From: Chloroflexi bacterium RBG_19FT_COMBO_55_16
Lineage (GTDB): Bacteria > Chloroflexota > Anaerolineae > Anaerolineales > UBA4823
Assembly (NCBI GenBank): GCA_001795335.1
Contig: MGOK01000031.1
Location: 2,835 to 8,213 of the forward strand
Direction of reading: 5' to 3'
Length of the DNA: 5,379 nt
The stretch's first letter is position 1; each line of letters opens with the position of its first letter. The notes under the pieces were generated by a model. The model worked only from the letters and a program-made list of their open reading frames with translations. It made no database searches and was not told the DNA's origin. Of the stretch, positions 4,936 to 5,379 are shown one piece after another. The position numbers were made by a program, and so were the translations under genes.

Positions 4936-5379
4936 ATGTTCGACCGTGAACGACAAGCCGTGGAGTTACAAATCCGCGCTTACTGCTCCGAGAAAAAACT
5001 TCCCGATCACGGAGAGATTCAATGGAACCCCATTCCCTTTGCTGGGGAATGGGGCATTTCGACTTCATTCTTTCAGCTGGCTGCCAGAGAAGCTCGGGCT
5101 GGGAAACAAGTTGTCGTGCCCCAGCGCGCCCAGGAGATCGCCACTGCCATCGCCGGGAAGATGGGCCTCCCGGCTGGCTTCAGCCGCGTCGAGGCCGTCA
5201 AAGGTTACCTGAACCTGTACTTCGCCCCAGCTGATTTCACCCGGCGTGTTGTGGACAATGTGTTGGAGGGAGGCGCCAATTTTGGCCGCGGGGTGTCCAA
5301 GGGAGAACAAGTCATGGTCGAGTTCTCCCAGCCTAACACACACAAAGCCTTCCATGTCGGTCATTTACGCAGCGCCATT
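4936..5379 (+). CDS. argS: Arginyl-tRNA synthetase, N-terminal part (3' end outside window)
   Basis: This frame is open to the window edge and covers 148 residues of a protein normally about 550-600 long. Residues 1 to about 115 form the ArgS-specific N-terminal domain, which binds the D-loop side of tRNA-Arg. Residues 125-148 read QVMVEFSQPNTHKAFHVGHL and onward, the family signature, containing the class I synthetase HIGH-box equivalent HVGH (140-143) for ATP binding. The enzyme charges tRNA-Arg with arginine in the cytoplasm. ATG 4936 is chosen because it matches the family N-terminus and sits at the predicted transcription start. No Shine-Dalgarno sequence exists upstream (GTGATATAATCCCCGT), so the mRNA is predicted leaderless. 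The gene follows rpsT but is separated from it by a terminator. Confidence 0.97.
   Translation, partial: MFDRERQAVELQIRAYCSEKKLPDHGEIQWNPIPFAGEWGISTSFFQLAAREARAGKQVVVPQRAQEIATAIAGKMGLPAGFSRVEAVKGYLNLYFAPADFTRRVVDNVLEGGANFGRGVSKGEQVMVEFSQPNTHKAFHVGHLRSAI
5021..5058 (+). other. Strong hairpin within the start of the argS coding region
   Basis: CCCCATTCCC (5028-5037) pairs perfectly with GGGAATGGGG (5045-5054) over a 7-base loop. AATG (5021-5024) with CATT (5055-5058) can extend it across a 3-base bulge. No T-run follows, so it is not a terminator. It covers codons 29-41. Confidence 0.5.

Overview
The window is a GC-rich bacterial chromosome segment. It most resembles Chloroflexota, probably Anaerolineae or a relative. 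That placement is an inference from three things: a secreted protein built from a DUF5666-like domain, Thr/Pro linkers and a GWGEI-type helical tail; a bacterial GH3-family protein; and the overall gene style. No 16S rRNA or other decisive marker is present.

Layout, left to right. (1) The 3' part of a secreted multidomain protein (+), closed by a strong intrinsic terminator. (2) A PlsC-type 1-acylglycerol-phosphate acyltransferase (-), with a possible 13-codon leader ORF. (3) A divergently transcribed GH3-family acyl-adenylating protein (+), which lacks the usual C-terminal subdomain. (4) A small four-helix membrane protein with LiaF-like transmembrane segments (-), convergent with GH3 across a 7-bp gap. 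(5) The RNase P RNA gene rnpB (-), with its own consensus promoter and terminator. (6) rpsT (+), encoding ribosomal protein S20, started at TTG. (7) The first 148 codons of argS (+), cut by the window end.

Each transcription unit apart from the truncated first gene has a readable promoter. Three of them share an unusual TTGCCY -35 box at exactly 17 bp from the -10 box. The rnpB promoter is nearly perfect (TTGACA-N17-TATGAT). The argS promoter is an extended -10 whose predicted start site falls on the A of the ATG, so the mRNA is predicted to be leaderless. The right half (rnpB, rpsT, argS) is housekeeping translation and tRNA-processing machinery. The left half is envelope, lipid or secreted-protein related. 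GH3 and plsC share a divergent promoter region, so a common lipid or acyl-modification role is possible but unproven.

The most unusual observation is a 64-nt multi-hairpin insertion in rnpB. It contains a perfect 18-bp tandem duplication and splits the normally contiguous conserved segment that ends in UAAGAG in the specificity domain. I see no evidence of a new defence or mobile system, CRISPR array, tRNA or IS element here.
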